A stretch of DNA of 64,000 nucleotides from Piezodorus guildinii. Lineage: Eukaryota > Arthropoda > Insecta > Hemiptera > Pentatomidae. Each line of letters opens with the position of its first letter. Position 1 is the stretch's first letter. The translations under genes were made by a program, and so were the position numbers. Positions 1 through 9,439 of this stretch are shown here, piece after piece. The notes below the pieces were generated by a model. The model had not been told where the DNA came from, ran no database searches, and worked only from the letters and a program-made list of their open reading frames with translations. The stretch lies in assembly GCA_023052935.1 (NCBI GenBank), contig CM041294.1, forward strand, positions 24,322,641 to 24,386,640, read 5' to 3'.

Positions 1-612
1 CATACTTTTGAATACGTAGAGAAATTCAAGTATTTAGGTTCAATTATAACTAGAAAAAATGAAATCCAGGAAGAAATAAAGTCCCGGTTAAAGGTGGGAA
101 ATGCGTGTTATTATTCAGTTGCTAATTTACTTAGTCCGCGGCTTCTATCTAAAAACTTAAAGATTAGAATTTATAAAACTATTATTTTTCCAACGGTTCT
201 TTACGGATGTGAAACGTGGCCGCTTACTTTGAAGGATGAACAACGGCTTAAGGTTTTCGAAAATAAGGTATTGCGTAAAATATTTGGTCCAAAGAGAGAT
301 GAGGCCACTGGGGAGTTTAGAAGGTTGCACAATGCGGAATTGCGGAACTTGCATCCTGTGAATATAATTGAGCTGATTGCATCGCGGAGACTCAAATGGG
401 CGAGTAAAGTTGTTGGGCTCGATGACGAGCGGATTCCGAGAAAGTTGGTATTTGCTGATCCGACTGGTAGGCGTCCGAAAGGTAGGCCGAAGCGGAGATG
501 GGAGGATTGCGTTAAGACTGATCTCGGGGGCTTGGGCTTGAATGGTGAACATTGGACGAGTCTCTGTAGGCGGAATTTGGTGGTATTGGCATCGAGCCTT
601 CGGGTTCGCTAA
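1..612 (+). CDS. LINE reverse transcriptase, C-terminal part (5' end outside window)
   Basis: The frame is open from the first base of the window to a TAA at 610-612, so the true start lies outside; the methionine at 94 is internal. The translation has the post-catalytic part of a non-LTR retrotransposon reverse transcriptase: a KYLGSII segment near the start, then LYGCETWPLT, KVLRKIFGPKRDE and GRRPKGRPKRRWEDCV near the end. These are the thumb and C-terminal signatures seen in many insect LINE ORF2 proteins, but the clade (RTE-like or another) is not certain. The catalytic palm is missing from the window. The stop is followed by a TTA/TAT-rich tail (about 613-650), as expected for a LINE 3' end. 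A second, broken copy lies at 32289-32820. No stop or frameshift is visible in this part, so the copy is fairly young. Confidence 0.85.
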   Translation, partial: HTFEYVEKFKYLGSIITRKNEIQEEIKSRLKVGNACYYSVANLLSPRLLSKNLKIRIYKTIIFPTVLYGCETWPLTLKDEQRLKVFENKVLRKIFGPKRDEATGEFRRLHNAELRNLHPVNIIELIASRRLKWASKVVGLDDERIPRKLVFADPTGRRPKGRPKRRWEDCVKTDLGGLGLNGEHWTSLCRRNLVVLASSLRVR

Positions 613-719
613 GCCTATTATTATATTATTATATTATAATTATGCGTATCGGTTAGTTTGTATTCGTATTATGTATTTAACATTTTAACCGAATAATTAC
701 TTGCGTCAAATTATGCGAA
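613..719. repeat. AT-rich (TTA/TAT)n tail after the LINE, then unassigned sequence
   Basis: Directly after the LINE stop codon comes a TTA/TAT-rich stretch like the simple-repeat tails of non-LTR elements. The other copy of this LINE (ending near 32799) has a similar ATT-rich tail. Nothing else is recognisable before the SINE-like element. Confidence 0.5.
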
Positions 720-1065
720 ATGGTATCCCTTTCTGATTGGCCGATTTGTTTCTGTGCCGTTGACTTTTATACGGTGACCAATTAGCTGTTTTGACCTGAG
801 AGGTGCGAATGACCGTGCATTGCGAACTTGGGGTGCACGGATTCGAGTCCCGCCCGTGATGGAACAGAAATAAAAGACGATGCGGCTGGCATGATTCCAT
901 CGGCTCATTTCCGGCCTCGCCCACGCCGGCTATTTAAGACCCTCCGCCTTCTTTGTTTTCTGCCTTCGCCTCGGTAAATGGTCTCAGCCGGGTCGAGGTC
1001 TGGAACAAAGGCCGTGCACGTTCCCTCGGCTGGAAGTTATGGAGAATTTTTTTTTTTTTAGTATG
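720..1065 (+). mobile_element. GC-rich tRNA-related SINE-like element (candidate)
   Basis: A GC-rich block stands out from the AT-rich surroundings. It contains GGATTCGAGTCCC at about 838-850, close to the Pol III B box consensus GGTTCGANNCC, and upstream at about 790-815 a weak A-box-like stretch. The B-box area also forms an inverted repeat, CCGTGCA with TGCACGG. The block ends in an 11-12 nt T tract near 1048-1059, which could be a Pol III terminator. It also holds a TATA-like CTATTTAAG near 930. No second copy is visible in the window, so family membership rests on the box motifs alone. It could instead be the 5' region of another retroelement. Confidence 0.4.
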
Positions 1066-1410
1066 TTCAACTTAAGCGGAAAATGTCCGCATTGTACTCG
1101 TAGTCTTCGAGAGTAGGATCGTAACCCTACAATAACGATTTTTCTATGCTGCATAAAACATGAGATACCTTCTTCCTGTCGTGGTTTAATCTTGCAAAGC
1201 CAGGTACAATATTGCCATGTTTAGGGATATTTAGATTGTACAAGGACTGGTTATACTAAGTGTATAATTTCATTAAGTGGTATTTAAATATGTTACATAT
1301 TAAATTTATCAGGTCCGTGGGCCTCTTGGTAAAGCTATCACTTTTCATAACGTTCAAGCTTTTTAAAGTAACTCTCTAAGCTCTTATATTCTGTTAATAA
1401 TAATACTTAA

Positions 1411-1620
1411 TTTGTTTATTTATTTAACATCACTTTATGCTTCAGTGGTTATTCGGAAGAAGTCATAAATTTTGCCTATACAGGTTTAATTAGAATAGGG
1501 ATCTATCATGACATCACATAGGCCTGGAACTGCCATTTTACGCTGCGTCTGAAGGACTGCATAGCCAATAAGTTTTAACTCCCTTTAAAACTCGCTACCT
1601 TGGGCTAATACGCTACCGGA
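1411..1620 (-). mobile_element. tRNA-derived SINE, diverged copy
   Basis: Reading the minus strand, this matches the body and 3' tail of the SINE family seen intact at 1773-2050, with many substitutions and a lost or damaged tRNA head. The tail at the left edge (TTTATTTATTTAACATC in plus orientation) and the phrase TTTTGCCTATACAGGTTT are the clearest matches. It lies about 150 bp from a younger copy in the opposite orientation. Confidence 0.75.
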
Positions 1621-1772
1621 AATATTCCTTATTGAGTTTTTCGTTAAACTTTCGGTTTTGTTCTACTTATTTGTTTATTTTTTATTACGTGGTTCCCTGA
1701 AATTTGATTACTACGGACTATTACAAATCATCATATTCTAAGTGCAAGGAGGGAATCACTTAAAATGTATAG

Positions 1773-2050
1773 AAGAGTCACCCATAGCGTAGTGGCTAGC
1801 ATAACAGCTTTCTATGCCAAAGGTTGCGTGTTCAAACCCGCGGGTGGCTCTAGGATTTTTTAACGGGAGTAAATGCCGTTCTTCGGAGGGGACTTTAAAA
1901 GGTTGTCCCGAGCTTGTGCGATGTCAGGTACTCGTTAAAGATACCTATCCTAATAAAACCTGGATAGGCAAAATTTAGGACTCTCACTGTAGCATCGTCC
2001 GATTAGCCATAGTAGCAAAAAAGTGACGTTAAACAAATTAACAAACAAAC
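1773..2050 (+). mobile_element. tRNA-derived SINE, full-length, flanked by TGTATAG target-site duplication
   Basis: The first 75 or so bases fold like a tRNA. The acceptor arms GAGTCAC and GTGGCTC pair over 7 bp with one G-U, followed by a D-arm TAGC/GCTA and an anticodon-arm stem GCATA/TATGC. The A box TAGCGTAGTGGC and a B-box-like GTGTTCAAACCC are in place for Pol III transcription. A conserved body of about 180 bp follows, then a tail of TTAAACAAATTAACAAACAAAC type. The same 7-bp word TGTATAG sits directly before (1766-1772) and after (2051-2057), as expected for LINE-mediated insertion. It is the only plus-oriented copy of seven in the window and shows the head most clearly. Confidence 0.9.
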
Positions 2051-2172
2051 TGTATAGGTTAGATTTTCAGGTATTGAAGAGATTTGTTACTATTTAGATA
2101 TCTTTGTTGACTAATTATGATTGTAACAACTATTTAACGAAAACTATTATTAAGTGAAAATGTACTTCTTTT
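2051..2172. other. Unassigned AT-rich spacer
   Basis: Short AT-rich stretch between the SINE and the Jockey LINE; it ends at the target-site duplication of the LINE. Confidence 0.5.
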
Positions 2173-2179
2173 AAATGAT

Positions 2180-2183
<4 letters not shown>
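2173..2183. repeat. Target-site duplication, 3' side of the Jockey LINE
   Basis: AAATGATAACT here equals 6947-6957 exactly. The last T is shared with the poly(T) run, so the duplication is 10-11 bp. Confidence 0.92.
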
Positions 2184-2211
<28 letters not shown>

Positions 2212-2645
2212 CTTTCTTTTTATTGAGATATATTACAATTTGTTACAAAATGAACAATAATAATATTGATAAGAGACCACATTCATACTATATATACAGA
2301 AAATAATAATAATGGTCAAATTTCATAAAATATAACATAAATTCAAATATATACAATAAAAAATAATAATAAATAAAAAACAAAACAAATTGAAACATAA
2401 ACCTATTATTGAGATAAATAAAAAGTTGGCAAATAAATAAACATCTTACACACAATCATAACTATATACAATATATACAATAGCTAAAGGGACCCCAGCA
2501 AGCGCGAATCCAAGAGATCCCAGCACCTCTATCTCAGCCGCATCACTGGTCTGAGCCAGTGGAGGCTGAGTTAGGGCGCTGTAGCCACAAACATACCGTA
2601 CATGAGTGGAGGATCTGACCATTGTCAGAACTCCAGTTTAAATAT

Positions 2646-5324
2646 TTACAATAGGTCTCGTGGCCACTGCCGTTTCAATCTTCGAGGAGGATTGTAGGGA
2701 TGGGTGGTGTTGGATAGGGATTGTGCTAGAGGGTTAGGATGATGACTAAGGTTCTGATGAAATTTGGAAAATATGGATGGTACCAGGTCTAAAACAAACG
2801 GAATATTAAGGTCATGGTGTAGGGTACAGTTGGTAACGTAATAAGGAGCATTAACTATTGTTCGGAGGACTTTGGATTGGAAGGATTGGATGCGTTTAAT
2901 GTTAGAATGTTTAGCTGTCCCCCACAGTTCAAGTCCGTAGGTCCATATAGGTTTCAGTACTGTCTTGTATATTAGTAATTTGTTGTCAACTGTAAGATGA
3001 GATTTTCTGTTTAGTAGTCTGTATAACTGGCCGAATCTGCGGTTGAGTTCTTTTCTTTTTAGTCTTGTATGTGGGTTCCACGTCAGTCTTTTGTCTAGTA
3101 AAAAGCCGAGATACCGGACTGTGTCTGAGGAAGGAAGCGGTATGGAATTGAAATTAACCGTTGGACAGGATTTGCGTCGAAGGGTGAATGTGACGTGAGT
3201 GCATTTGCTTTCGTTCACCTTAATGCGCCAAGCATTGCACCAGTCTTCGACAAGGGAAAGGTGCTTTTGGAGATTTAGCGATGCTGCTTCAGGATCGGAA
3301 TTGGATGATAAAATGGCTGTGTCATCAGCAAATGTTGCCAGAAAGGTATTGGGGTCGGTAGGGATATCGGCGGTGTAGAGGATGTAGAGGACGGGTCCTA
3401 AGACGCTGCCTTGAGGAACACCGGCCTCAACAGTATATTGTTCGGAAAATTCGGAACCACAGCGAACTCGGAAGGAGCGGTTGGATAAATAGGATCGGAG
3501 GATTAGGTATAAGGATTGAGGTAAATGGGTTTTGAGCTTAAAGAGCAGTCCCGGGTGCCACACCCGGTCAAAAGCTTGAGCTATGTCCAGAAAGGCACCC
3601 GAACAATACTCCTTGCACTCAAGGGCGGAGGAAATGTGGTCTACAACTCGGAGTCCTTGCTGAACCGTGGAATGTTGAGGACGAAATCCGAACTGATGTG
3701 AAGGAAAATTTTGAAATTTGGCTAGGATTCGTTTTAGTAGGAGCTTTTCGAAAACTTTTGAGAGGATCGGAAGTAGGCTGATAGGTCTGTAAGATAACGT
3801 GTTGTTAGAAGGTTTGCCTGGTTTTAGGAAAAGGATCATAGTTGAATGTTTCCATAAGAGAGGAAAATAGGTAGTGCGTAGGATACAGTTATAGAGATAT
3901 GTAAGGAATGTAATGGCTTTAGGTGGAAGTTGTCTTAAGATTTGGGGAGTAAGGAGATCGTATCCTGGAGATTTGCGGAGAGGAAGCTTTTTAAGAAGAT
4001 ATCTGACCTCAGAGGGATTAACTGCTTTAGGTGGTAAGGATAGTGGTATTGGTGACGTGAGGAACTCTTCAACTGCTGCAGTATGGGTTGGATTAAGCTC
4101 TGGATGAGGAGTAAAAACTTTGGAAAGGTGCTGTGCGAATTCCTCGGCATTATGCTTGTCAGAAGCAGCCCAGGAACCATCACAGCGCCGGAGAGGATGG
4201 GAAATGGTGTGGGATTTTAGGATTCTCTTCGTGACATTCCACAGGGAATTGTCACGAGTCGAGAGAGAGGAGAGGTAGGTATTGTAGGATTGGGAACGGA
4301 AGATCGCCAACTCCCGCTTTAATTTTCTACAAAAAAAATTATAGGAGCGGCGATCTTCTGGGTGGCGGGTGCGTTGCCATAATGTTCTAGCTCGACGTTT
4401 GCTGTTGATGAGGTCTGTCAGGTGTTGTGGTAAATGGCTTTTGTAAGGAATTATTTGGGATTGTTTGGGAGAGGAGGCAGTCCAGGCGGCTTGTTGAATA
4501 GCGGTTGTAAAGGAATATACGGCGTCGTCAAGGTCATTTGGGGTTTTGAGAATCACTCTGAGGTCAATATCATTAGTGAGAATTTCGCGGAAGAGGTTCC
4601 AGTTGACAGGGCCCCTAATGAATGACGGTGGGATAGGTTTAGGAATAGGTGTTATGGATACATTTAGAATCAATGGACTATGATCAGAGGATAGTTCATC
4701 AAGGCGAGCTATGGAAAAATTCAGAGAGCCTAATCCGCTGTGGATGAAGAAGTCGAGGATGTCAGGATTACGGTTAGGATCTGTTGGCCAGTAGGTAGGA
4801 GAATCGGGAGGTAGGAGATGAAAGCGTCGGGAGATGAGTGCAGACTGCAATGTCCGTCCACGAGAATTGGTGGTTCTAGAACCCCACTGTTGGTTCTTAG
4901 CGTTTAAGTCTGCACCCAAAATGAAGTGATTACCCAAGGAGTTGAGGAAGGATCCAAATTGGGCAGAGGAAATGGGATGTTTAGGAGGGCAGTATGCTGA
5001 TGCGATGATAAGCGGAAAGGAAAAGGTTTTGATAACGATGGAAGTTGCTTGTAGGTAATCGTGGGCGGAAATTGGGTGTAAGTGATGGGTGAGGGATCGG
5101 CGGACTATGACAGCAGTACCGGCATGGGCTTTGCCGTCTGGATGGTCTGTCCGGTATGTCGTGTATCCTGGTATTTTAAAGTACTGTTTAGTGGTTAGTC
5201 TAGTTTCAGTAATGAGTGCAACATCAATGTTTTTGTCCTGCAGTACGGCTGTAAGTTCGTCAGTGTGAGTTCTAACACCATTCGCATTCCAAAGGAGAAT
5301 GGATAAGGAATTAGGTGAGGTCAT
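2646..5324 (-). CDS. Jockey-type ORF2: APE endonuclease and reverse transcriptase
   Basis: This 892-residue protein carries out target-primed reverse transcription. The APE-type endonuclease spans about residues 7-220. It has WNANG (12-16), the catalytic E40 in ITETRL, GADLNAKN with D139 and N141, and SSDHSP with H215. The reverse transcriptase follows at about 440-720, with YRPISLLP, QFGFRPQHST, AFLDIAQAFDRVWH, GVPQGSVLGP and the catalytic FADDTAIL near residue 665. The C-terminus ends in a basic RRLKRQWPRD stretch, also conserved in the truncated copies nearby. No RNase H domain is seen, as usual for the Jockey clade. The start follows directly on the ORF1 stop: TAA then ATG, in the same frame with no base between. 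Translation could therefore depend on termination-reinitiation or readthrough. Confidence 0.96.
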   Translation of the reverse strand: MTSPNSLSILLWNANGVRTHTDELTAVLQDKNIDVALITETRLTTKQYFKIPGYTTYRTDHPDGKAHAGTAVIVRRSLTHHLHPISAHDYLQATSIVIKTFSFPLIIASAYCPPKHPISSAQFGSFLNSLGNHFILGADLNAKNQQWGSRTTNSRGRTLQSALISRRFHLLPPDSPTYWPTDPNRNPDILDFFIHSGLGSLNFSIARLDELSSDHSPLILNVSITPIPKPIPPSFIRGPVNWNLFREILTNDIDLRVILKTPNDLDDAVYSFTTAIQQAAWTASSPKQSQIIPYKSHLPQHLTDLINSKRRARTLWQRTRHPEDRRSYNFFCRKLKRELAIFRSQSYNTYLSSLSTRDNSLWNVTKRILKSHTISHPLRRCDGSWAASDKHNAEEFAQHLSKVFTPHPELNPTHTAAVEEFLTSPIPLSLPPKAVNPSEVRYLLKKLPLRKSPGYDLLTPQILRQLPPKAITFLTYLYNCILRTTYFPLLWKHSTMILFLKPGKPSNNTLSYRPISLLPILSKVFEKLLLKRILAKFQNFPSHQFGFRPQHSTVQQGLRVVDHISSALECKEYCSGAFLDIAQAFDRVWHPGLLFKLKTHLPQSLYLILRSYLSNRSFRVRCGSEFSEQYTVEAGVPQGSVLGPVLYILYTADIPTDPNTFLATFADDTAILSSNSDPEAASLNLQKHLSLVEDWCNAWRIKVNESKCTHVTFTLRRKSCPTVNFNSIPLPSSDTVRYLGFLLDKRLTWNPHTRLKRKELNRRFGQLYRLLNRKSHLTVDNKLLIYKTVLKPIWTYGLELWGTAKHSNIKRIQSFQSKVLRTIVNAPYYVTNCTLHHDLNIPFVLDLVPSIFSKFHQNLSHHPNPLAQSLSNTTHPYNPPRRLKRQWPRDLL

Positions 5325-6635
5325 TTATGGTTTTTTTAAGGCAGGAATGAGATTTGTTACGAGATTCGTAAGGAGTGATATTAGGGGCATAACAAGGGAT
5401 TTAATTTCGGAAATAAAGGATGTCATCAAACTGGTAAGGTCTGTGGCGTTTGAAGGAGGAGGAATATGAGAGATTTGTGGTGGATTAGGATTCTTAGGAT
5501 TGGTTACATTTTGAGAAAGAGGTATATGTGGAATGGATTGAGGTACATTATGTAGTTCCGGCAGGGCCACGGCTTCAGTACTTTGATTCCCACCTCCAAG
5601 TAAGTGGGCAAATGATAAATTGGCATCAATAAGTTTTGAGGGTTCTCTTCTGTTTCTTACTTGTCTTGCTGTTTCATCCAGTACTTGAGGTTTTTGAAAC
5701 CTGGTCCTCAGCTCCTTATAGATTTGGCATCCTTTATAGTTGGCCGGGTGGTCCTTCAGGCAATGAGCACATACAGCTGGTGTTGATTTTGGTTTTGTAC
5801 ACTCCACAGACTTGTGCTGTTCACCGCATTTCACGCATCGAGGTATGTGATGACAATAACTTTTAGTATGACCATATGCTTGACAATTATGGCACTGAAT
5901 TATCTCTCTCTTTGTGTAAGGTTTTTCAACTCTTACACTGGAATAGTACAATCTATTGAGGTCATAGATTTTTTCAACTCCTTCAGCTGGTTCCAAATCC
6001 ACAAAAAAGAGAGGTAGAGGAATTTTATCCTTTAGGACGTTAGTGACTTGCCGCACTTTATAGCCCATCTCCGTTAGTTCTTCTTTAATAGCTTCAACTG
6101 GTGTCGAGGGGTGTAAGTTTCTGATTACAACCCTTAAAGCTCTCTCTTGGCGTAGCTGATAGGTATGGAAATCTGCTTTGGTTTCAGTTAGGTATTTCAC
6201 TATTTTTCTATATGTCTCGGCAGTAGTAGGAGATATTTTGGTATCATTGATTCTACTCATACAGTAGTAGCTGGTAGATTCGGTAATTTTGTTCAATTGC
6301 GCACACAACAACTGGAAATTCCTAATATTTTTGACAAATATTGGAGGAGGCCGTGGTTCACTAGGTATAGGAGTAGATTCCATGTTTTCTTTTTCATTAT
6401 GTAAAATCTGAAAAGGATTTGGGGTGAAAAACGGCGATTCGTCAGTCATCCCTTGTGACGATGTGCCAGGTTGTGGTTCAGATTCTGAATTAGTACCGGA
6501 AGGGGTTGCTTGTAGATTTAATCTTTTATTAGTATCACGGCGGGGTCTTTGTTTTGTAGGTGACGGGATTGAACCACTAGATCTAGATCTTTTAGTTGAA
6601 GCTTTGGAGGACATTACTTGATGATAATATCGCAT
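5325..6635 (-). CDS. Jockey-type ORF1: gag-like nucleic-acid-binding protein with three zinc knuckles
   Basis: This is a 436-residue protein that in this family coats the element RNA and helps deliver it to the target. The N-terminal 60 residues are basic and Ser/Thr-rich. An RRM-like/PRE_C2HC-type region (about 165-245) precedes three zinc knuckles at about 246-302: CHNCQAYGHTKSYC, CVKCGEQHKSVEC and CAHCLKDHPANYKGC. The C-terminal 40 residues are hydrophobic and Ser/Leu-rich. Two in-frame starts are possible, MRYYHQV or M8 (MSSKAST); I keep the first. The stop codon abuts the ORF2 ATG. The reading frame is intact over its full length. Confidence 0.93.
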   Translation of the reverse strand: MRYYHQVMSSKASTKRSRSSGSIPSPTKQRPRRDTNKRLNLQATPSGTNSESEPQPGTSSQGMTDESPFFTPNPFQILHNEKENMESTPIPSEPRPPPIFVKNIRNFQLLCAQLNKITESTSYYCMSRINDTKISPTTAETYRKIVKYLTETKADFHTYQLRQERALRVVIRNLHPSTPVEAIKEELTEMGYKVRQVTNVLKDKIPLPLFFVDLEPAEGVEKIYDLNRLYYSSVRVEKPYTKREIIQCHNCQAYGHTKSYCHHIPRCVKCGEQHKSVECTKPKSTPAVCAHCLKDHPANYKGCQIYKELRTRFQKPQVLDETARQVRNRREPSKLIDANLSFAHLLGGGNQSTEAVALPELHNVPQSIPHIPLSQNVTNPKNPNPPQISHIPPPSNATDLTSLMTSFISEIKSLVMPLISLLTNLVTNLIPALKKP

Positions 6636-6899
6636 TTCATGTATAGAAAGTAATTAAATAATAACCAGATGTGGGAAAAAAAACAATAACTTAAAAAAAG
6701 TTAAGCAAGACCAGCCTTGCCGGGCTATTGGCAATCAGCTGATATGAAGAGGTGACTCAGCATTCACTTTACACTGTAAATTATATCACAACTTACCGCT
6801 GTTTGCTCCAATAATAACTGTTGTTGTTATCCTGAAGTCTGATAATGTTTTCAAGACTGTGCTGAAGTGAAATCCAACTGTAAAAGCAAGAAATCCGAG

Positions 6900-6946
6900 A
6901 GCCGACTTGAAATATGACTGCTATACTCACGCGCATGCGCAGAACT
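6900..6946 (-). promoter_or_regulatory. Internal Pol II promoter of the Jockey LINE (Inr, NRF1-type palindrome, DPE)
   Basis: Numbering the first element base (complement of 6946) as +1, the element starts AGTT, fitting the AKTY half of the insect initiator. The 12-mer TGCGCATGCGCG at +6 to +17 fits the NRF1/EWG consensus YGCGCAYGCGCR. AGTCA lies at +28 to +32, the exact position and consensus (RGWYV) of the downstream promoter element. Jockey elements are known to use internal TATA-less promoters of this type. The +1 is inferred from the target-site duplication, not measured. Confidence 0.7.
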
Positions 6947-6957
6947 AAATGATAACT
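6947..6957. repeat. Target-site duplication, 5' side of the Jockey LINE
   Basis: AAATGATAACT, identical to 2173-2183. Confidence 0.92.
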
Positions 6958-9439
6958 AAATTACAATAATTATCGTTCTGTATAATGGCATACTCCTAAC
7001 CTCTACCCTTCTTGTAGATCGCTTCCAGTTATAACAATACCGTATAGTTCTACTAACAGGTTATGTGGTCATCTACTACCAACCGCTTGATTTTTCATAA
7101 CTGCATAAAGGTCAAGTTGATGTAACATTTCTTATTAGCCTTCCCGTAGAAAAAAAAATTGTAAAAACCTTCAAACAATTATATGTTTTAGTCTAAGGTT
7201 TTAAAAACGTTGGCGTATTAATTGAATGAATTGTAAATATGTATACAACGATTGATATGTGTGCCTTCCTTTAACGCTATCTCCAGACGATAAGATGCTA
7301 AACCCTATCTCGCCGGTCTAAATTCTTATTTAACACCATTCCCTCTGCTATTTGTAGTTTTTGTTTGGGCTTTATAACAAGGGATCTGTTTGTTTAAATT
7401 GTATGTAAATAAAAATGCTATTAACGGATTCTAGCGTTCGGTTGACTGTTCCCTCCGGGTTATAAACACTTGGCAAATTATCTAAACACCTGTGGAAAAA
7501 TGTTTTCACTGCTTCTCTAACTTGGTTGGTAAACATTTTTTTTTATTAGGAATTCAAGTAGGTACTTGATTCTTAATGCAATCAATTTGTATCGGTTGAT
7601 GTAGATTTTTATTTTATTTTTAATTTTAAAGTATATTTTTTATTTATATTTTATTGAATTTTACAACTGTATATTGCCAAAAATGGGATATTAAGGTCGT
7701 TATGGATGAAAAATATTAATTATTAATAAGGTTAAACATTTTTTTTTTACATAAATAAAACCTGAAAATTTTTTTTTATAATTGTGACCTAACAAAATTC
7801 TTGTATTTATCTGTAACACTTGTTATTTTAACATGACAAACCTATATTTTTGATTTCCTAAAAAGTTCTTCTCATCATTGAATTTTTAATGAAATAACAA
7901 TATCTTTATACATTTTTGTATGGTAAATTATGCGGTTTTATAAATCTAGGTCAACAATTAAAAAAAAAAAAATCGTGTACTAAAAATTTTGAAAGTTTTA
8001 AATTAGCAAGCAATCTTCCAAGTTCCCGGTTATAGCTTTCTCACAATTTTCATTCGAATAATAAACACATTCAAATAATTTTATTGTGAATAAATTAATG
8101 CGTTCGAATGATTAAATGTTTGTAACATCAAATTGAACTGTATTTTATAATGGATTAACATCTATTCAAAACACAGAAATAATATTGAACACGTAAATGA
8201 AAAAAACGTTAATTATAGACTGGTTTTAGATTTGTATTAATCACCTACTTTTTTTTCTAAATTGTGTATTTAAAAAAAATTAATGAGGTTCTTTAATTGT
8301 TATATTTCAAATTAGCAATAAAAAATCATCTTAATGATAATTTAATTAACCACTTATTTTATTTTTTTATGAGCTTAATTAACTCCAATATAATTATCCA
8401 TCATATATTAAAAAAAAAAAATTGAACAATAATAGTAGTAAAATACATTTAGATTTAATGAAAATAATTTTATTGAATTACTGAATATTTTCCTATTTAA
8501 AGAAAAAGCAATTTAATCGTTGTTTTTTTTATATTCAACTTCATTATTTTTTAATTTTTGTAAAACTTTTCTTTTTCCTGAAATCAGCTTAAGTAGGCTT
8601 AAATTATTGTATATATCGGCTGAATGATTGAATGGTGGATTTATCATCACTTATAATTTATAAAAGAATATATTTAATAAAAAAAATATAAACAGTAATT
8701 ATAAATTAACTCAGTATAAAATGCAGATTAGGTATTAGCATTATAGTACATTTTTTTGATAAATATTAAATCTGGGTCAGCTCACTCCTGTTCCGCCGTG
8801 AAAAATGGAAAAGCAGTCGTTTATAAACGGCACGCCAAGCATTCCAGGACTTCTGCATCTTATTTATAAGTAATGGTCCTCCAAGAAGGTGGGTGTAGCT
8901 GTAAATCTCACGGGTAAAAAACGAATGATAAATTAACGCCACGAGAATAGACCGGTTTTATGTTCAAACGTAAATACATCACGCCATGTAATTGCCTTTT
9001 CTGATTTAAAAAATAAAAGTAAAAAAAAAAAAAAAAAAGGAAATTTTTCAAATTTAAAATACGGTATCCATTAATTCAAGAATGTATTATACTCTTGAAA
9101 TCCTTGAATCTATTATTAGAGACTCGTCTCGTTACCCAAGATAGGTCAGGTAGCTATTGTATTATATTATGTGTGAGACCTCTGGGAAAGTGGGTCAGCA
9201 AAATAATACCTACCCCTTCCCAAGCAGGTATTCATTCACAAATTTTTAATTAATATAATTTAAAAGTAAAATCTTGAATAGTAATTATGGTTCATTATTA
9301 TGGGGGAATGTTGCTTATATTTGCTGACTTCTTTCAGTCAGGTTATTTTTCGTACTTATGAAAGGCTGTTGACTAGCTATCTTATTGACAGACGTCCATT
9401 AACAGTCTATGGTGAGAGTACTGTTCGATCAAACTGCTT
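6958..9439. other. AT-rich region without recognised genes
   Basis: Very AT-rich sequence with many A and T runs and no convincing coding frame. The stretch 8765-8960 is somewhat richer in GC and could be an old repeat, but no second copy is visible. Confidence 0.5.

Larger units (their letters stand above)
2184..6946 (-). mobile_element. Full-length Jockey-type non-LTR retrotransposon, apparently intact
   Basis: A complete LINE of about 4.76 kb on the minus strand. In element order it has a 5' UTR of about 311 bp, ORF1 (436 codons), ORF2 (892 codons), a 3' UTR of about 440 bp and a 29-nt poly(A), seen as T at 2183-2211. It is flanked by an exact duplication AAATGATAACT at 2173-2183 and 6947-6957. 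Both ORFs are free of stops and frameshifts, and the endonuclease and reverse-transcriptase catalytic motifs are present. The layout (short 5' UTR, gag-like ORF1 with three zinc knuckles, APE-plus-RT ORF2, no RNase H) fits the Jockey clade. A perfect target-site duplication and an unbroken coding region indicate recent insertion and possible current activity. Its own 3' UTR recurs as a short truncated copy at 15141-15389. Confidence 0.95.

Noticed and set aside
1773..1850. A true tRNA gene
   Set aside because: It folds like a tRNA but is followed by the dispersed SINE body, has degenerate loops and recurs in seven copies, so it is a SINE head.
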